This document shows, piece by piece, positions 44,912 to 53,932 of a DNA stretch of 64,000 nt. The translations under genes and the position numbers were made by a program. The notes below the pieces were generated by a model. The model saw only the letters and a list, made by a program, of their open reading frames with translations, had not been told where the DNA came from and did not search any database. Every line of letters starts with the position of its first letter. Within the stretch, counting starts at the first letter, position 1. Origin of the DNA: an uncultured Demequina sp. (GTDB lineage Bacteria; Actinomycetota; Actinomycetes; Actinomycetales; Demequinaceae); assembly GCA_937925595.1 (NCBI GenBank), contig CALALQ010000307.1, positions 6,980 to 70,979 on the forward strand, in the 5' to 3' direction.

Positions 44912-47080
44912 ATGAAACTCGGACTTACAGGGCGACTTGCCCGAGCGTCGGCCGCACGGCCTTGGCTCACCATTTCAGTGTGGATCCTGGCGTTGGCTGG
45001 ATCCATCGTTCTTGCCGGCGGCCTTGGTGACGCGCTCACCCAAGACGACCGCAACCTCGTCACCACCGAATCGGAGACAGCCGCCAAGGAGCTCGACCGG
45101 CTCCGCGGAGGCGAGGAAGAGCCGGACGTCGAGACCATCGTGGTCACGGCGGACTCCGCCGTCTACGGAGACGCCGCCTTCACCGCGGCGGTCGACAAGG
45201 CCATCGCCGCGCTCGAAGGAATCGACGGTGTCGCTGTGGTGACGGGCCCCGCTGAGTCGGGCGCCGTCGCACCGGGCGGCGAGAGCGCTCTCGTCACCGC
45301 GGTGCTCGAGGACAACTTCCCAGAGGAGTTGGGCGAAGAAGTCATCGCAGCGCTCGAGGGTGCCGAGCCGGAAGGCTTCCACTACCTGCCCTTCGGGGAC
45401 CAGGCGGCGGGCGCCATCTTCGACGGCCTCGCGGAGGACACCCTCATGCGCGGAGAGCTCATCGGCATCTCGGTTGGCCTGGTGATACTGCTGGTGGTCT
45501 TCGGCGCGCTCATGGCCGCCGGCATTCCGCTGCTGGTCGCGATCGTGTCCATCGCCGGCGCCGTGGGCGCCACGGCGATCGTCGGTCAGACCTTCGAACT
45601 GTCGTTCTTCATCGTCAACATGATCACGATGATGGGCCTCGCGCTCGGCATCGACTACTCGCTGGTGATGGTGCAGCGCTTCCGCGAGGAGCTCGCCCAC
45701 GGACACAGCGTGCGAGACGCCGTCGCCATTGCGGGGAGCACAGCGAACCGCGCGGTGCTCTTCAGCGGCATCACCGTGGTGATCTCGTTGACGGGACTGT
45801 TGATCGTGCCCTCCACGATCATGCGCAGCCTTGGAGCCGGAGCGATCATCGTGGCGATCATGTCCGTGATCACTTCTTTGACCCTGCTTCCCGCCGTGCT
45901 GCGACTGCTGGGCCACCGCGTCAACAAGGGCCGCATTCCTACGGCCCACCCCGGCGCAGAGCCGCGCGCCTGGGCCGCCATGGCACGCGCCGTCATCCGG
46001 CGCCCCGCGATCGCGATCATCGGCGGGCTCGCCGTCATCGTGACGCTGGCTCTGCCGGCGCTGTCGCTGCGCCTCACCTTCCCCGGAATCGACGCCCTTC
46101 CCGAGGACAACGACTTCCGGCTCGCCGTTGACACGCTCGTGGACGACTACGGCTTCGGCGCCTGGCAGACGTACGTCGTGGTGCCCGACGCTGCGGCAGT
46201 GAGGGACGACGTCGAGGCCTTCGCGACGCGCCTTGAGCAGTCCGATCCCTTCGCCGACACCTCAGTCGAGTGGTTCGGCGACGGAGCGATCATCGTCACC
46301 CACGACATCTACGACAGCGCGGACAAGGCCTCGGAGCAGGCAATTCACACGCTCCGCGACGAGTGGGTGCCCGAGGCGTTCGGCAACGACATCGTGGCCT
46401 ACGTGGGCGGTGACCAAGCCGGCGCCGTCGACTTCAAGGGCATCATCTCGAGCGCCGTGCCATGGGTCGTGCTGTTCGTCCTCGGCACGAGCTTCCTGCT
46501 CCTGATGCTCGCGTTCAGGTCGGTGGTCATCGCGGCCACCGCAATCACGCTCAACCTGCTGTCCACAGCCGCCGCATTCGGTGTACTGGTCGCGATCTTC
46601 CAGTGGGGATGGCTTGCGGAAGCACTCGACGTTCCGCAGGTCGATGGCATCGCCACGTGGCTGCCGCTGTTCCTGTTCGCGGTGCTGTTCGGCCTGTCGA
46701 TGGACTATCACATGTTCCTGCTGACCCGCATCAAGGAGCGTCACGACGCGGGTGACGATACCCGCACGGCGGTGGTGCACGGTCTGTCGCGCACCGGCTC
46801 GCTCATCACGGGCGCCGCTCTCATCATGGTGGCCGTGTTCCTTGGCTTCGCGCTGGGAGACGTGCCCGAGTTCAACCAGATGGGCCTCGGCCTCGCTATC
46901 GCCGTCATCCTCGACGCGACCATTGTGCGCACGATCCTGGTGCCGTCGATCATGGTGGCGCTGGGCCACCGCAACTGGTACCTGCCGCGCTGGCTCCAGT
47001 GGCTGCCTGAGATGCGCATCGAATCCCCGGCTCCCGAAACCGATCCGGAACCGGACCGCGAGCTCGTCGCCGCGAGCTAG
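44912..47080 (+). CDS. MMPL-family RND-type membrane transporter
   Basis: A 722-residue exporter with the MMPL layout: one N-terminal helix, a soluble extracytoplasmic domain, five clustered helices, a second soluble domain and a final six-helix bundle. Proton-relay signatures occur in both halves as GIDYSLVMVQRFREEL and SMDYHMFLLTRIKERHD. ATG 44912 follows a strong AAGGAGGGG site. It likely exports lipids or amphiphilic compounds. The divergent two-component system suggests induction by envelope-active agents. A hairpin terminator built from two facing CCGACGCTG motifs follows 9 nt after the stop. Confidence 0.9.
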   Translation: MKLGLTGRLARASAARPWLTISVWILALAGSIVLAGGLGDALTQDDRNLVTTESETAAKELDRLRGGEEEPDVETIVVTADSAVYGDAAFTAAVDKAIAALEGIDGVAVVTGPAESGAVAPGGESALVTAVLEDNFPEELGEEVIAALEGAEPEGFHYLPFGDQAAGAIFDGLAEDTLMRGELIGISVGLVILLVVFGALMAAGIPLLVAIVSIAGAVGATAIVGQTFELSFFIVNMITMMGLALGIDYSLVMVQRFREELAHGHSVRDAVAIAGSTANRAVLFSGITVVISLTGLLIVPSTIMRSLGAGAIIVAIMSVITSLTLLPAVLRLLGHRVNKGRIPTAHPGAEPRAWAAMARAVIRRPAIAIIGGLAVIVTLALPALSLRLTFPGIDALPEDNDFRLAVDTLVDDYGFGAWQTYVVVPDAAAVRDDVEAFATRLEQSDPFADTSVEWFGDGAIIVTHDIYDSADKASEQAIHTLRDEWVPEAFGNDIVAYVGGDQAGAVDFKGIISSAVPWVVLFVLGTSFLLLMLAFRSVVIAATAITLNLLSTAAAFGVLVAIFQWGWLAEALDVPQVDGIATWLPLFLFAVLFGLSMDYHMFLLTRIKERHDAGDDTRTAVVHGLSRTGSLITGAALIMVAVFLGFALGDVPEFNQMGLGLAIAVILDATIVRTILVPSIMVALGHRNWYLPRWLQWLPEMRIESPAPETDPEPDRELVAAS

Positions 47081-47089
47081 CCGCAACAG

Positions 47090-47133
47090 CAGCGTCGGCC
47101 CCGCCTCTGATCTCCCAGGCAGGGCCGACGCTG
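47090..47133. terminator. Bidirectional terminator hairpin built from two facing CCGACGCTG motifs
   Basis: A 17-bp stem (47090-47106 with 47117-47133, one mismatch) closes a 10-nt loop in the 67-nt gap between convergent MMPL and ldh genes. Each arm begins or ends with the full 9-mer (CAGCGTCGG at 47090-47098, CCGACGCTG at 47125-47133). It would terminate both genes. Confidence 0.88.
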
Positions 47134-47147
47134 TCGTGTGTAAGCGG

Positions 47148-48101
47148 TCAGCTCACCCCGAACTTCTGGGCGGTCTCCTTGATGGAGCGGGCAGAGGTCG
47201 CGAGCGCGGCGTGCTCGCCGGGCGCCAAGCGGACGTCGACCTGCTGGACGATGCCGCCGCGGCCGACGATCGCGGGAAGCGACATGCAGACCTCGCCCAC
47301 GCCGGGGAAGTCGGTGAGGGTCGAGACGGGAAGCACCCGGTGCTGGTCGCCGAGCACGGCCTCGACGATGCGGGCGCCAGCGGCACCGATCGCGTAGTTG
47401 GTCGCGCCCTTGCCCTCGATGATCGTGTACGCGGAGCGCACCACGTCGTTGTGGATGCGACGGCGGACTTCGTCCGTCATGACGACTACGCCGTTCTTGT
47501 CCACCCACTCAAGCAGCGGCACACCGCCGATGGTCGCGGAGGACCACAGCGCGACCTCGGTGTCGCCATGTTCACCGGCGATGTAGGCGTGGACGTTGCC
47601 CACGGCCACCTGCACCTCTTGGGCGATCTGGTGGCGAAGGCGCGAAGAATCGAGGACCGTGCCGGAGCCGAACATGCGTGCGGGGTCCATGCCGGACTTC
47701 TTGATCGCGGCGTAGGTTACGACGTCCACCGGGTTAGTCACGAGGATGTAGATGGCGTTGGGCGCCACCTCGAGCAGCGGCGGCAGCACCTTGTCCATGA
47801 GCGAGATGGTCGCGCCCGCGAGGTCCATGCGGGTCTGTCCTGGCTGCTGCTTGGCGCCGGCCGTGATGACCACGATGTCGGAACCTTCGATCACGTCGAC
47901 CTGGTCCGAGCCGATGACCTTCGCCTCCGGCATGAACTGGATGCCCTGTGCAAGGTCGAGCGCCTCGGCTTCGACCTTGGCCTTGTTGATGTCGTAGAGG
48001 GCGACGGTGCGTGCAAAGCCGCGCATGAGGCCTGCGTAGGCGAGCGTCGAGCCGACCGCTCCCGCCCCAATGATCGATACCTTCGAGGTCTTGGCTTCCA
48101 T
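47148..48101 (-). CDS. ldh: L-lactate dehydrogenase
   Basis: A 317-residue NAD-dependent 2-hydroxyacid dehydrogenase of the LDH/MDH family. Lactate specificity is indicated by Gln in the loop KQQPGQTRMDL (malate dehydrogenases have Arg there). The Rossmann motif is IIGAGAVGSTLAYA, and the catalytic His is in IAGEHGDTEV. It reduces pyruvate to lactate to regenerate NAD during oxygen limitation. It sits alone between the hairpin terminator and the pcrA gene, 78 nt after pcrA on the same strand. Confidence 0.95.
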   Translation of the reverse strand: MEAKTSKVSIIGAGAVGSTLAYAGLMRGFARTVALYDINKAKVEAEALDLAQGIQFMPEAKVIGSDQVDVIEGSDIVVITAGAKQQPGQTRMDLAGATISLMDKVLPPLLEVAPNAIYILVTNPVDVVTYAAIKKSGMDPARMFGSGTVLDSSRLRHQIAQEVQVAVGNVHAYIAGEHGDTEVALWSSATIGGVPLLEWVDKNGVVVMTDEVRRRIHNDVVRSAYTIIEGKGATNYAIGAAGARIVEAVLGDQHRVLPVSTLTDFPGVGEVCMSLPAIVGRGGIVQQVDVRLAPGEHAALATSARSIKETAQKFGVS

Positions 48102-48179
48102 GCGGGACAGCCTAGCGGCGGGTGACTCCGACGAGAGGTCGAGCGGTCCCTGCGCCCACGACGCGGCCAGCGTCTGTGG

Positions 48180-50531
48180 CTACAGCTTCTCCACCGGTGA
48201 GAAGCGCAATAGCAGGCGCTTTACGCCCGCGTCGCCAAAGTCGACCTTCGCGACGGCGTTCTTGCCAGAGCCTTCCGTCGCGATCACGGTGCCCAGTCCG
48301 TGCTCGTCATGCGTCACGCGGTCGCCCACCTCGAGACCAATATCGCCCGACGCTGCGGCACCAGGCGGGCTGGGCGGCACCCTGCGCGTGGAGACGGCTC
48401 CGGCGCGGGAATAGGTGTTGCCATCGTCGCGGTCCTGGCTGGCGCCGTAGCCCATTGAGCTCCAAGCGCCGGAGCGGGCGGAGCCGCGGTCCGAGCGAGC
48501 ACGCAGCGTCGCCATCGAGGTCTGCGATCGCGACCACGAGACGAGGTCCGTGGGGATCTCCTCGACGAAACGCGACGGCGGGAAGTACTGGGGGGCGCCA
48601 AAGCTCGCGCGCACCTCTGCACGCGTGAGGTACAGGCGCTGGCGAGCGCGAGTGAGGCCCACGTAGGCGAGGCGACGCTCCTCCTCCACCTCGCGCGGCC
48701 CACCATTCTCAAGCACGCGAGCGTGCGGGAAGGTGCCGTCCTCGAGACCGGTGAGGAAGACAACCGGGAACTCGAGGCCCTTCGCCGTGTGGAGGGTCAT
48801 GAGGGTCACGACGCCGCCGCCGTCCTCGTGGTCAGGGATCTGATCCGCGTCCGCGACCAGGGCGACCTTCTCGAGGAAGTCCGCGAGGGTGCCCTCCGGG
48901 TTCTCCTCCGAGAATTCGCGACCCACAGCCACGAGCTCCATGATGTTCTCGATGCGGCTCGCGTCCTGCGGGTCCTCAGAGGCGCGCAGCGCGGAGAGCA
49001 TCCCCGAGCGGTCGGCAATCGCGTCGAGCACGCCAGCGGGACCGTTGTCCTTGGCAAGGTCGCGGAGGTCGTCCATCATCGCGACAAACGCGTCGATCGC
49101 CGCGACCGATCGCGACTGGATCCCCGCCTCCGACGCGAAACGCAGCGCTCGGCCAAAACTCAGGCCAGCGTCGGGCCGTGAGCGCCGCAGGCTGTCCACA
49201 CCCTCGATCGCGACGTCGCCGATGCCGCGCTTGGGTACGGCGATGGCGCGGCGCATCGCGATGTCGTCGTCCTCGTTCACCACGGCGGCGAGGTACGCGA
49301 GCATGTCCTTGATCTCTTTGCGCTCGTAGAAGCGCGTGCCGCCCACAAGCTTGTAGGGGATCTCCGCGCGGATGAAGCGCTCTTCGAGCGAACGGGACTG
49401 TGCGTTGGCTCGGTACATGATCGCGATGTCGGACCACGCGAACTCGCCCTTGTCCACGAGTCGCTTGATCTCGTCGGCGACGAATCGCGCCTCGTCCTGC
49501 TCGGTGTCCGCGACGTAACCCGTGATGCGCTCGCCGGCCCCAGCGTCGGTCCACAGATTCTTGGGGCGGCGGTCCGTGTTGTTCGCGATGACCGCGTTCG
49601 CCGCGCTGAGGATCGTCTGCGTGGAGCGGTAGTTCTGCTCGAGGTGGATGACCTCTGCCTGGGGGTAGTCCTTCTCGAACTCGTTGATGTTGCGGATCGA
49701 GGCGCCGCGGAAGGCGTAGATGGACTGGTCGGCGTCACCCACGACGGTGAGCTCTCCCTGGGGGAGGCTCGCGTCGTCGTCCGGCCCCACCAGTTCACGG
49801 ACCAGCACGTACTGCGCGTGGTTGGTGTCCTGGTACTCATCCACCAGGATGTGGCGGAAGCGCTCGCGGTAGCGGCGCGAGACGGCCTCGTTGTCCTGCA
49901 GCAGGCGCACGGTCTTCACGATGATGTCGTCGAAGTCGACGGCGTTCGCGGCCTCGAGGCGGCGCTGGTACTCGGGGTACGCGAGCGCGGCGGCATGGTC
50001 GACGCTGTGGCGGCTTGCTCCCTCGGCGGCGGCCAATGCGATGTCCGGCGAGATGAGTTCATCCTTGAAGCGCCCGATGCGCGACAGGATCGCCTTGGGA
50101 GAGAACTTCTTAGGGTCGAGGTCGAGCTCCTTCATGACGAGCTTCATGAGGTTCACGGAGTCCGAGGTGTCGTAGATCGAGAACGAACTCGTGAGTCCCG
50201 CAAGCTCGTGGTCCTTGCGCAGGATCCGCACGCACGCGGAGTGGAACGTCGCCACCCACATGAAGCGCGCCTCGCCGCCAACGAGCGCCTCGACACGCTC
50301 GCGCATCTCCCCTGCGGCCTTGTTGGTGAACGTGATCGCGAGGATCTCGTGAGGGCGAGCCCTGCCTGATTCCAGCAGATGAGCGATGCGGTGCGTGAGG
50401 ACGCGGGTCTTGCCGGAACCCGCCCCCGCCATGATCAGCAGGGGGCCGCCAGCGTGCAGCACGGCCTGCGCCTGCTGCGGGTTGAGACCGGCGACGAGAG
50501 GGGATTCCGAGACTTCAAAGAGCGCGTCCAT
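48180..50531 (-). CDS. pcrA: ATP-dependent DNA helicase PcrA/UvrD
   Basis: A 783-residue SF1A helicase, 3'-5', acting in nucleotide-excision repair and removal of recombinases. It begins LNPQQAQAVLHAGGPLLIMAGAGSGKTR (Q motif and Walker A, Lys about 41). Further motifs are AITFTNKAAGEM, the DEXX box VDEYQDTN, GDADQSIYAFRGA, QNYRST and VTLMTLHTAKGLEFPVV. The C-terminal tail resembles the PcrA RNAP-binding region (GDRVTHDEHGLGTVIATEG). ATG 50531 (MDALFEV) is preferred to the longer frame at 50564. Confidence 0.96.
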   Translation of the reverse strand: MDALFEVSESPLVAGLNPQQAQAVLHAGGPLLIMAGAGSGKTRVLTHRIAHLLESGRARPHEILAITFTNKAAGEMRERVEALVGGEARFMWVATFHSACVRILRKDHELAGLTSSFSIYDTSDSVNLMKLVMKELDLDPKKFSPKAILSRIGRFKDELISPDIALAAAEGASRHSVDHAAALAYPEYQRRLEAANAVDFDDIIVKTVRLLQDNEAVSRRYRERFRHILVDEYQDTNHAQYVLVRELVGPDDDASLPQGELTVVGDADQSIYAFRGASIRNINEFEKDYPQAEVIHLEQNYRSTQTILSAANAVIANNTDRRPKNLWTDAGAGERITGYVADTEQDEARFVADEIKRLVDKGEFAWSDIAIMYRANAQSRSLEERFIRAEIPYKLVGGTRFYERKEIKDMLAYLAAVVNEDDDIAMRRAIAVPKRGIGDVAIEGVDSLRRSRPDAGLSFGRALRFASEAGIQSRSVAAIDAFVAMMDDLRDLAKDNGPAGVLDAIADRSGMLSALRASEDPQDASRIENIMELVAVGREFSEENPEGTLADFLEKVALVADADQIPDHEDGGGVVTLMTLHTAKGLEFPVVFLTGLEDGTFPHARVLENGGPREVEEERRLAYVGLTRARQRLYLTRAEVRASFGAPQYFPPSRFVEEIPTDLVSWSRSQTSMATLRARSDRGSARSGAWSSMGYGASQDRDDGNTYSRAGAVSTRRVPPSPPGAAASGDIGLEVGDRVTHDEHGLGTVIATEGSGKNAVAKVDFGDAGVKRLLLRFSPVEKL

Positions 50532-50566
50532 GACTCGCAGAAGTCTAGGCGCAGGGCAGGACACGG

Positions 50567-50588
50567 CCGACGCTGTTGCCGGCCGGCA
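50567..50588. repeat. CCGACGCTG 9-mer next to a 12-bp palindrome
   Basis: The exact 9-mer (50567-50575) is followed by TGCCGGCCGGCA (50577-50588), a perfect 12-bp palindrome, in the 60-nt gap between the HEAT-like gene and pcrA. On the minus strand this lies directly after the HEAT-like stop, where a terminator would be expected. A 5-bp stem GGCCG/CGGCC can also form across it. Confidence 0.55.
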
Positions 50589-50591
50589 GGG

Positions 50592-51041
50592 TCAGCTCGC
50601 CTTCGCGACCGTGCCGCAGCGCTCGAAATCCTCGAGGGCGCGCTCGGCAGCGGCGCGCACCTGAGGATCGTCGTCGTACTTCGACAGGCCGAGCATCGCT
50701 CGCCATACCTCGCGGTCAGCAGGGGCGCGTCCCGCCTTCGCCAGGATCGAGAAGCACGTCGCGGCGGCGGCCCGCACCGCGGCGCGATGATCGCGCGCGA
50801 GTCCGATGAGCTGCGGAGCCATCTCCGCGAGCGCAGCAAGGCGCTCGGCACGCACAGCCTCACGAATGCGCAGAGCGCCGGTCTCCGTAGGCGGCTCGTA
50901 TTGGTGGTGACCGATCCAGAAGTCGACTGCGCGCAGCGGGTCGGCCTGAGCGCGTCGATAGGCGCTCGGCAGGTATGCCACATCCACACGTCTGGGGGCA
51001 CTTTGCGTGCTCAGAGTGTGATGTACGTCACTTCTTGGCAT
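50592..51041 (-). CDS. Small HEAT-repeat-like protein of unknown function
   Basis: A 149-residue protein. Its middle and C-terminal part is alpha-helical with HEAT-like repeats: RLAALAEMAPQLIGLARDHRAAVRAAAATCFSILAKAG, then DDDPQVRAAAERALEDFER. The N-terminal 45 residues are non-repetitive (DVAYLPSAYRRAQADPLRAVDFW). HEAT repeats usually mediate protein contacts; no enzyme motif is present. ATG 51041 is used; an in-frame GTG sits 6 nt upstream. It precedes pcrA on the same strand but is separated by the palindrome/9-mer element. Confidence 0.7.
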   Translation of the reverse strand: MPRSDVHHTLSTQSAPRRVDVAYLPSAYRRAQADPLRAVDFWIGHHQYEPPTETGALRIREAVRAERLAALAEMAPQLIGLARDHRAAVRAAAATCFSILAKAGRAPADREVWRAMLGLSKYDDDPQVRAAAERALEDFERCGTVAKAS

Positions 51042-51111
51042 GCCCACAGATTACTCGGCGGTAAGGATCTGGCAACCCCCGCGTCGGGCCGATTGCGTCT
51101 AGCCTGGAAAG

Positions 51112-51813
51112 GTGACCAAAGGCGCAAAGGCGGGCGGCAGGAAGAGCGGCGAGCACCGCTGGCCGGCTGTCATCGCCGTCGTGGTCGCAGCTGGCCTGTA
51201 TGCCACCGGCCCCGGCGTGTTTCATCCCGCGGTCCACTGGATCGTCGCGGGAATCTGCATTGCGCTGTTGATCCCTCTCATCGCGCTCAACCCGGTGCGC
51301 TTCACCAATGAGAGCACCACCGCTCGCGTACTCGCGATCTCCCAGGCGCTGCTGCTGTTCACCGCGAATCAGGTGAGCGTCGTCATGCTCGTGATCGCTC
51401 TGGTTCAGCCAGACCCGGCGTCAGGGCCGGGCCTGCTCCTCGCGGCCGGGCAGGTGTGGTTCACCAACGTGATCGTTGTGGCCCTGGTGCTGTGGGAGAT
51501 CGACCGCGGCGGGCCTTTCAAGCGCTGGGCGGACGCGCGCGAGGACATCCCCCGCGCGGACATCCGCTTCAGCCAGGACGAGGACAAGGACACCATCGAC
51601 GAGGTGCACAAGGCGTCGGCATTCAGCGAGAACGACTGGCGGCCGCAGTTCTTCGACTACCTGTACTCGTCGCTGTCGAATTCGATGGCGTTCTCTGCCT
51701 CAGACTCAATGCCGCTCTCGGTGCGCGCGAAGGCGCTGTTCGGGCTCGAGGCGCTGAGCGGTTACGTGATCCTCGCGCTCGTGATCGCAAGGGCCGTGTC
51801 CCTGCTGGGCTGA
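51112..51813 (+). CDS. DUF1345 family membrane protein
   Basis: A 233-residue protein, GTG start, with five to six hydrophobic helices. The acidic loop EDIPRADIRFSQDEDKDTI and the signature DYLYSSLSNSMAFSASDSMPLSVRAKALFGLEAL fit the DUF1345 family, whose two-helix segment recalls ion-channel pores. No function is established. It diverges from the HEAT-like gene (70-nt gap). Downstream is a 318-nt region with mirrored repeats. Confidence 0.8.
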   Translation: MTKGAKAGGRKSGEHRWPAVIAVVVAAGLYATGPGVFHPAVHWIVAGICIALLIPLIALNPVRFTNESTTARVLAISQALLLFTANQVSVVMLVIALVQPDPASGPGLLLAAGQVWFTNVIVVALVLWEIDRGGPFKRWADAREDIPRADIRFSQDEDKDTIDEVHKASAFSENDWRPQFFDYLYSSLSNSMAFSASDSMPLSVRAKALFGLEALSGYVILALVIARAVSLLG

Positions 51814-51847
51814 CCGAGCCTCAGTGCCGCGCCACCCCCACTTCTTA

Positions 51848-51911
51848 GGTTTAGGCACGTCACTCGCACTAACCGGGCGCACGCGGCGCGGTTTAGGCAC
51901 GTCACTGGCAC
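51848..51911 (+). repeat. Two direct copies of a 22-bp repeat (left half of a mirrored element)
   Basis: Copies at 51848-51869 and 51890-51911 share GGTTTAGGCACGTCACT and end GCAC, differing at one position; the period is 42 bp. They face the two inverted copies at 51984-52047. The enclosing gap 51814-52131 (318 nt between the DUF1345 gene and the response regulator) has no credible gene. The 72 nt between the halves show no open frame of note. Confidence 0.88.
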
Positions 51912-51983
51912 TGCAGCTCCCACACCGGCATGGAGGACCCACGCCAGCGTCACTCCGCGCGAAGGCCCGGTGCTCGCGCAATA

Positions 51984-52047
51984 GTCGCACTCACGTGCCT
52001 AAACGAAGCGCCAGCGCCGCCAGAGGTGCCAGTGACGTGCCTAAACC
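51984..52047 (-). repeat. Two inverted copies of the same repeat (right half of the mirrored element)
   Basis: The copy at 52026-52047 is the exact inverse complement of the 51890 copy over 22 bp. The copy at 51984-52004 keeps ACGTGCCTAAAC exactly but differs at about five positions in its other part. Spacing is again 42 bp. The overall pattern is two forward, 72 nt, two reverse. After 52047 the gap runs through G-rich sequence to the regulator stop at 52132. Confidence 0.88.
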
Positions 52048-52131
52048 GTGGGGGGTGCGGGGTGGGGCCGCGCTCGGGCTGGGCTGGTGCGGACGCGCCC
52101 GCGCTGGGCTGGGTGCGGGGCTGCCGTGCCG

Positions 52132-52782
52132 CTACGCGATTCCTCGCCTTGCGGCCCAGTGCGCGAGTTCGTGGCGGTTGGACAGCTGCAGCTTGTGCAG
52201 CACCTTGCCCACATGCGTCTCGACGGTCTTCACGGAGATGAACAGCTTCTGCCCCACTTCGCGGTATGTGTAGCCGCGGGCGATGAGTCGCATCACCTCC
52301 TGCTCGCGCTCGGTGAGCTTGTCGAGGTCCTCATCCGCCGCCGCGACTTCGCCACCGGCCGCGTTGAATGCGTCGAGCACGAAGCCCGCGAGGCGCGGAG
52401 AGAACACCGCGTCGCCCGTCGCCACACGGCGCACTGCGTCCGATAGGTCGGGGCCAGAGATGGACTTGGTGACGTACCCGCGAGCACCCGCACGCACTAC
52501 CGCGACCACGTCCTCCGCGGAGTCGGAGACGGACAGCGCGAGCACCTTGGGCGGGCTAGAGCCAGCGAGCACCTCGGCGAGCACGTCGAGCGCACCTCCA
52601 CCCGTTCCACCTGGCAGATGCACGTCGAGGATCACCACTTCAGGCCTGGTGACACGCACCGCCTCGATGGCGCCCTCGACGTCACGGGCTTCGCCCACGA
52701 CCTCAATATCGGCGTCGAGCGATTCGCGAACGCCCACCCGGATCACGTCATGATCGTCGACGACCACTACTCGCACAGTCAT
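52132..52782 (-). CDS. LuxR/NarL-family response regulator (PspC-linked)
   Basis: A 216-residue regulator. Its receiver domain has VVVDDHDVIRVG, phospho-Asp in VVILDVHLPGGTG (about residue 53) and Lys in YVTKSISG. An Ala/Glu/Asp-rich linker leads to the LuxR HTH LTEREQEVMRLIARGYTYREVGQKLFISVKTVETH. It starts in an ATGA overlap with the kinase gene. Together with the divergent PspC-domain protein this resembles LiaSR/PspC-type envelope-stress systems of Gram-positives. Confidence 0.93.
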   Translation of the reverse strand: MTVRVVVVDDHDVIRVGVRESLDADIEVVGEARDVEGAIEAVRVTRPEVVILDVHLPGGTGGGALDVLAEVLAGSSPPKVLALSVSDSAEDVVAVVRAGARGYVTKSISGPDLSDAVRRVATGDAVFSPRLAGFVLDAFNAAGGEVAAADEDLDKLTEREQEVMRLIARGYTYREVGQKLFISVKTVETHVGKVLHKLQLSNRHELAHWAARRGIA

Positions 52783-53795
52783 CGGTTCTCCTCTCGCGGC
52801 ACCGTGATGGTGACCTCAGTCAACTCCCCCGGGGCGCTCCGCAGCACGGCGTCGCCGCCAGCCCGGCGCACGCGCCCAATGATCGAATTCCGGATGCCCA
52901 GCCGATCCTCAGGCACCGCGTCCGGATCGAAGCCCGGCCCGGAGTCGCGCACGAAGATCTCGTAGCCGCCCTTGGTGATCTCGGCATACACAGAGATAGG
53001 CCCGACGCCGTGGCGGGCAGAGTTCGTCGCCGCCTCTTTCGCGGCGCTCACCGCGGCGGCGAGAGGGCTGGTCGTGGGGGCGTCGCCGACGGCGACCACT
53101 TCGATCTGCACGCCGAACGAGTCCTCGACCTCGTTCATCGCGGTGTTCAGCGCGGCTGCGACGGACTCGGACGGCGAGCGTCGCTCCTGGTAGAGATAGG
53201 CGCGCAGGTCTCGCTCTTGGGCGCGTGCGAGGCGCGCCACCTTGTCCGCGTCGTTGGCGTTGGCGCGAATGAGCGTGAGGGTCTGCAGCACGGAGTCGTG
53301 AAGATGGGCGGCGATCTCCGCGCGCTCGAACTCGCGCACGCGCCGCTCCCGCTCCACCGTCACTTGGCGGATGAGCCGCAGCCACCACGGCGACAGCAGC
53401 AGCGCCGCGCCCACCACGGCAACTGCGACGACGACCCACGCCCGCACCGAGGCGGACGTGGTGAAGTCGGAGGTGCCGAACAGCCAGATCGCGAAGCCCG
53501 CCGCGGAAAGTCCCACTGCGATGCGCAGCCACGCGTCGCGCGATACAAGGGACACCACGTCGGGACGTCGAGCGTCGGACGCCACCACCGCGTCCAGCGG
53601 GCTCCATACGAGCACCAGCGCGGCGCTGAAGATGATGAGCGGAATCAGCCATGGCGGAATCGTGAGCTCCTCGCCCTTGGAAAGCGCCATCACCACCGCG
53701 GTCGCGAGCATCGCAAGCCCCACGAACGCGCGCCACCACAGTCGTGGGGCGGACGGACGCTCAAGGGGGCGAGCTACTCGCGGGCTGACTGTCAC
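52779..53795 (-). CDS. Sensor histidine kinase (PspC-linked)
   Basis: A 338-residue kinase with four hydrophobic segments in the first ~165 residues. A short coiled-coil (VERERRVREFERAEI) leads to the HisKA_3 phospho-His box IAAHLHDSVLQTLTLI. The HATPase has KEAATNSARHG, FVRDSGPGFDPDAVPEDRLGI and a G2-like GIRNSIIGR. GTG 53795 (MTVSPRV) is preferred; upstream in-frame starts to 53876 would crowd the divergent promoter. It is translationally coupled to the downstream regulator. Confidence 0.9.
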   Translation of the reverse strand: MTVSPRVARPLERPSAPRLWWRAFVGLAMLATAVVMALSKGEELTIPPWLIPLIIFSAALVLVWSPLDAVVASDARRPDVVSLVSRDAWLRIAVGLSAAGFAIWLFGTSDFTTSASVRAWVVVAVAVVGAALLLSPWWLRLIRQVTVERERRVREFERAEIAAHLHDSVLQTLTLIRANANDADKVARLARAQERDLRAYLYQERRSPSESVAAALNTAMNEVEDSFGVQIEVVAVGDAPTTSPLAAAVSAAKEAATNSARHGVGPISVYAEITKGGYEIFVRDSGPGFDPDAVPEDRLGIRNSIIGRVRRAGGDAVLRSAPGELTEVTITVPREENR

Positions 53796-53932
53796 GCGCC
53801 CATCGTCACATACCCGCACGCGTGAAAGGCCTGACCCGAGGGACTTTTCAGGGTGCCAATCAGGGTGATACCTCATGGCGGGGGCCCGTGCACCGCCCGC
53901 ATAGTGGCTACAGAGGCGAAAGGAGCCATCAA

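Noticed and set aside
51848..52047. CRISPR array
   Set aside because: Only four repeats, with orientation reversing in the middle; no cas genes in the window.
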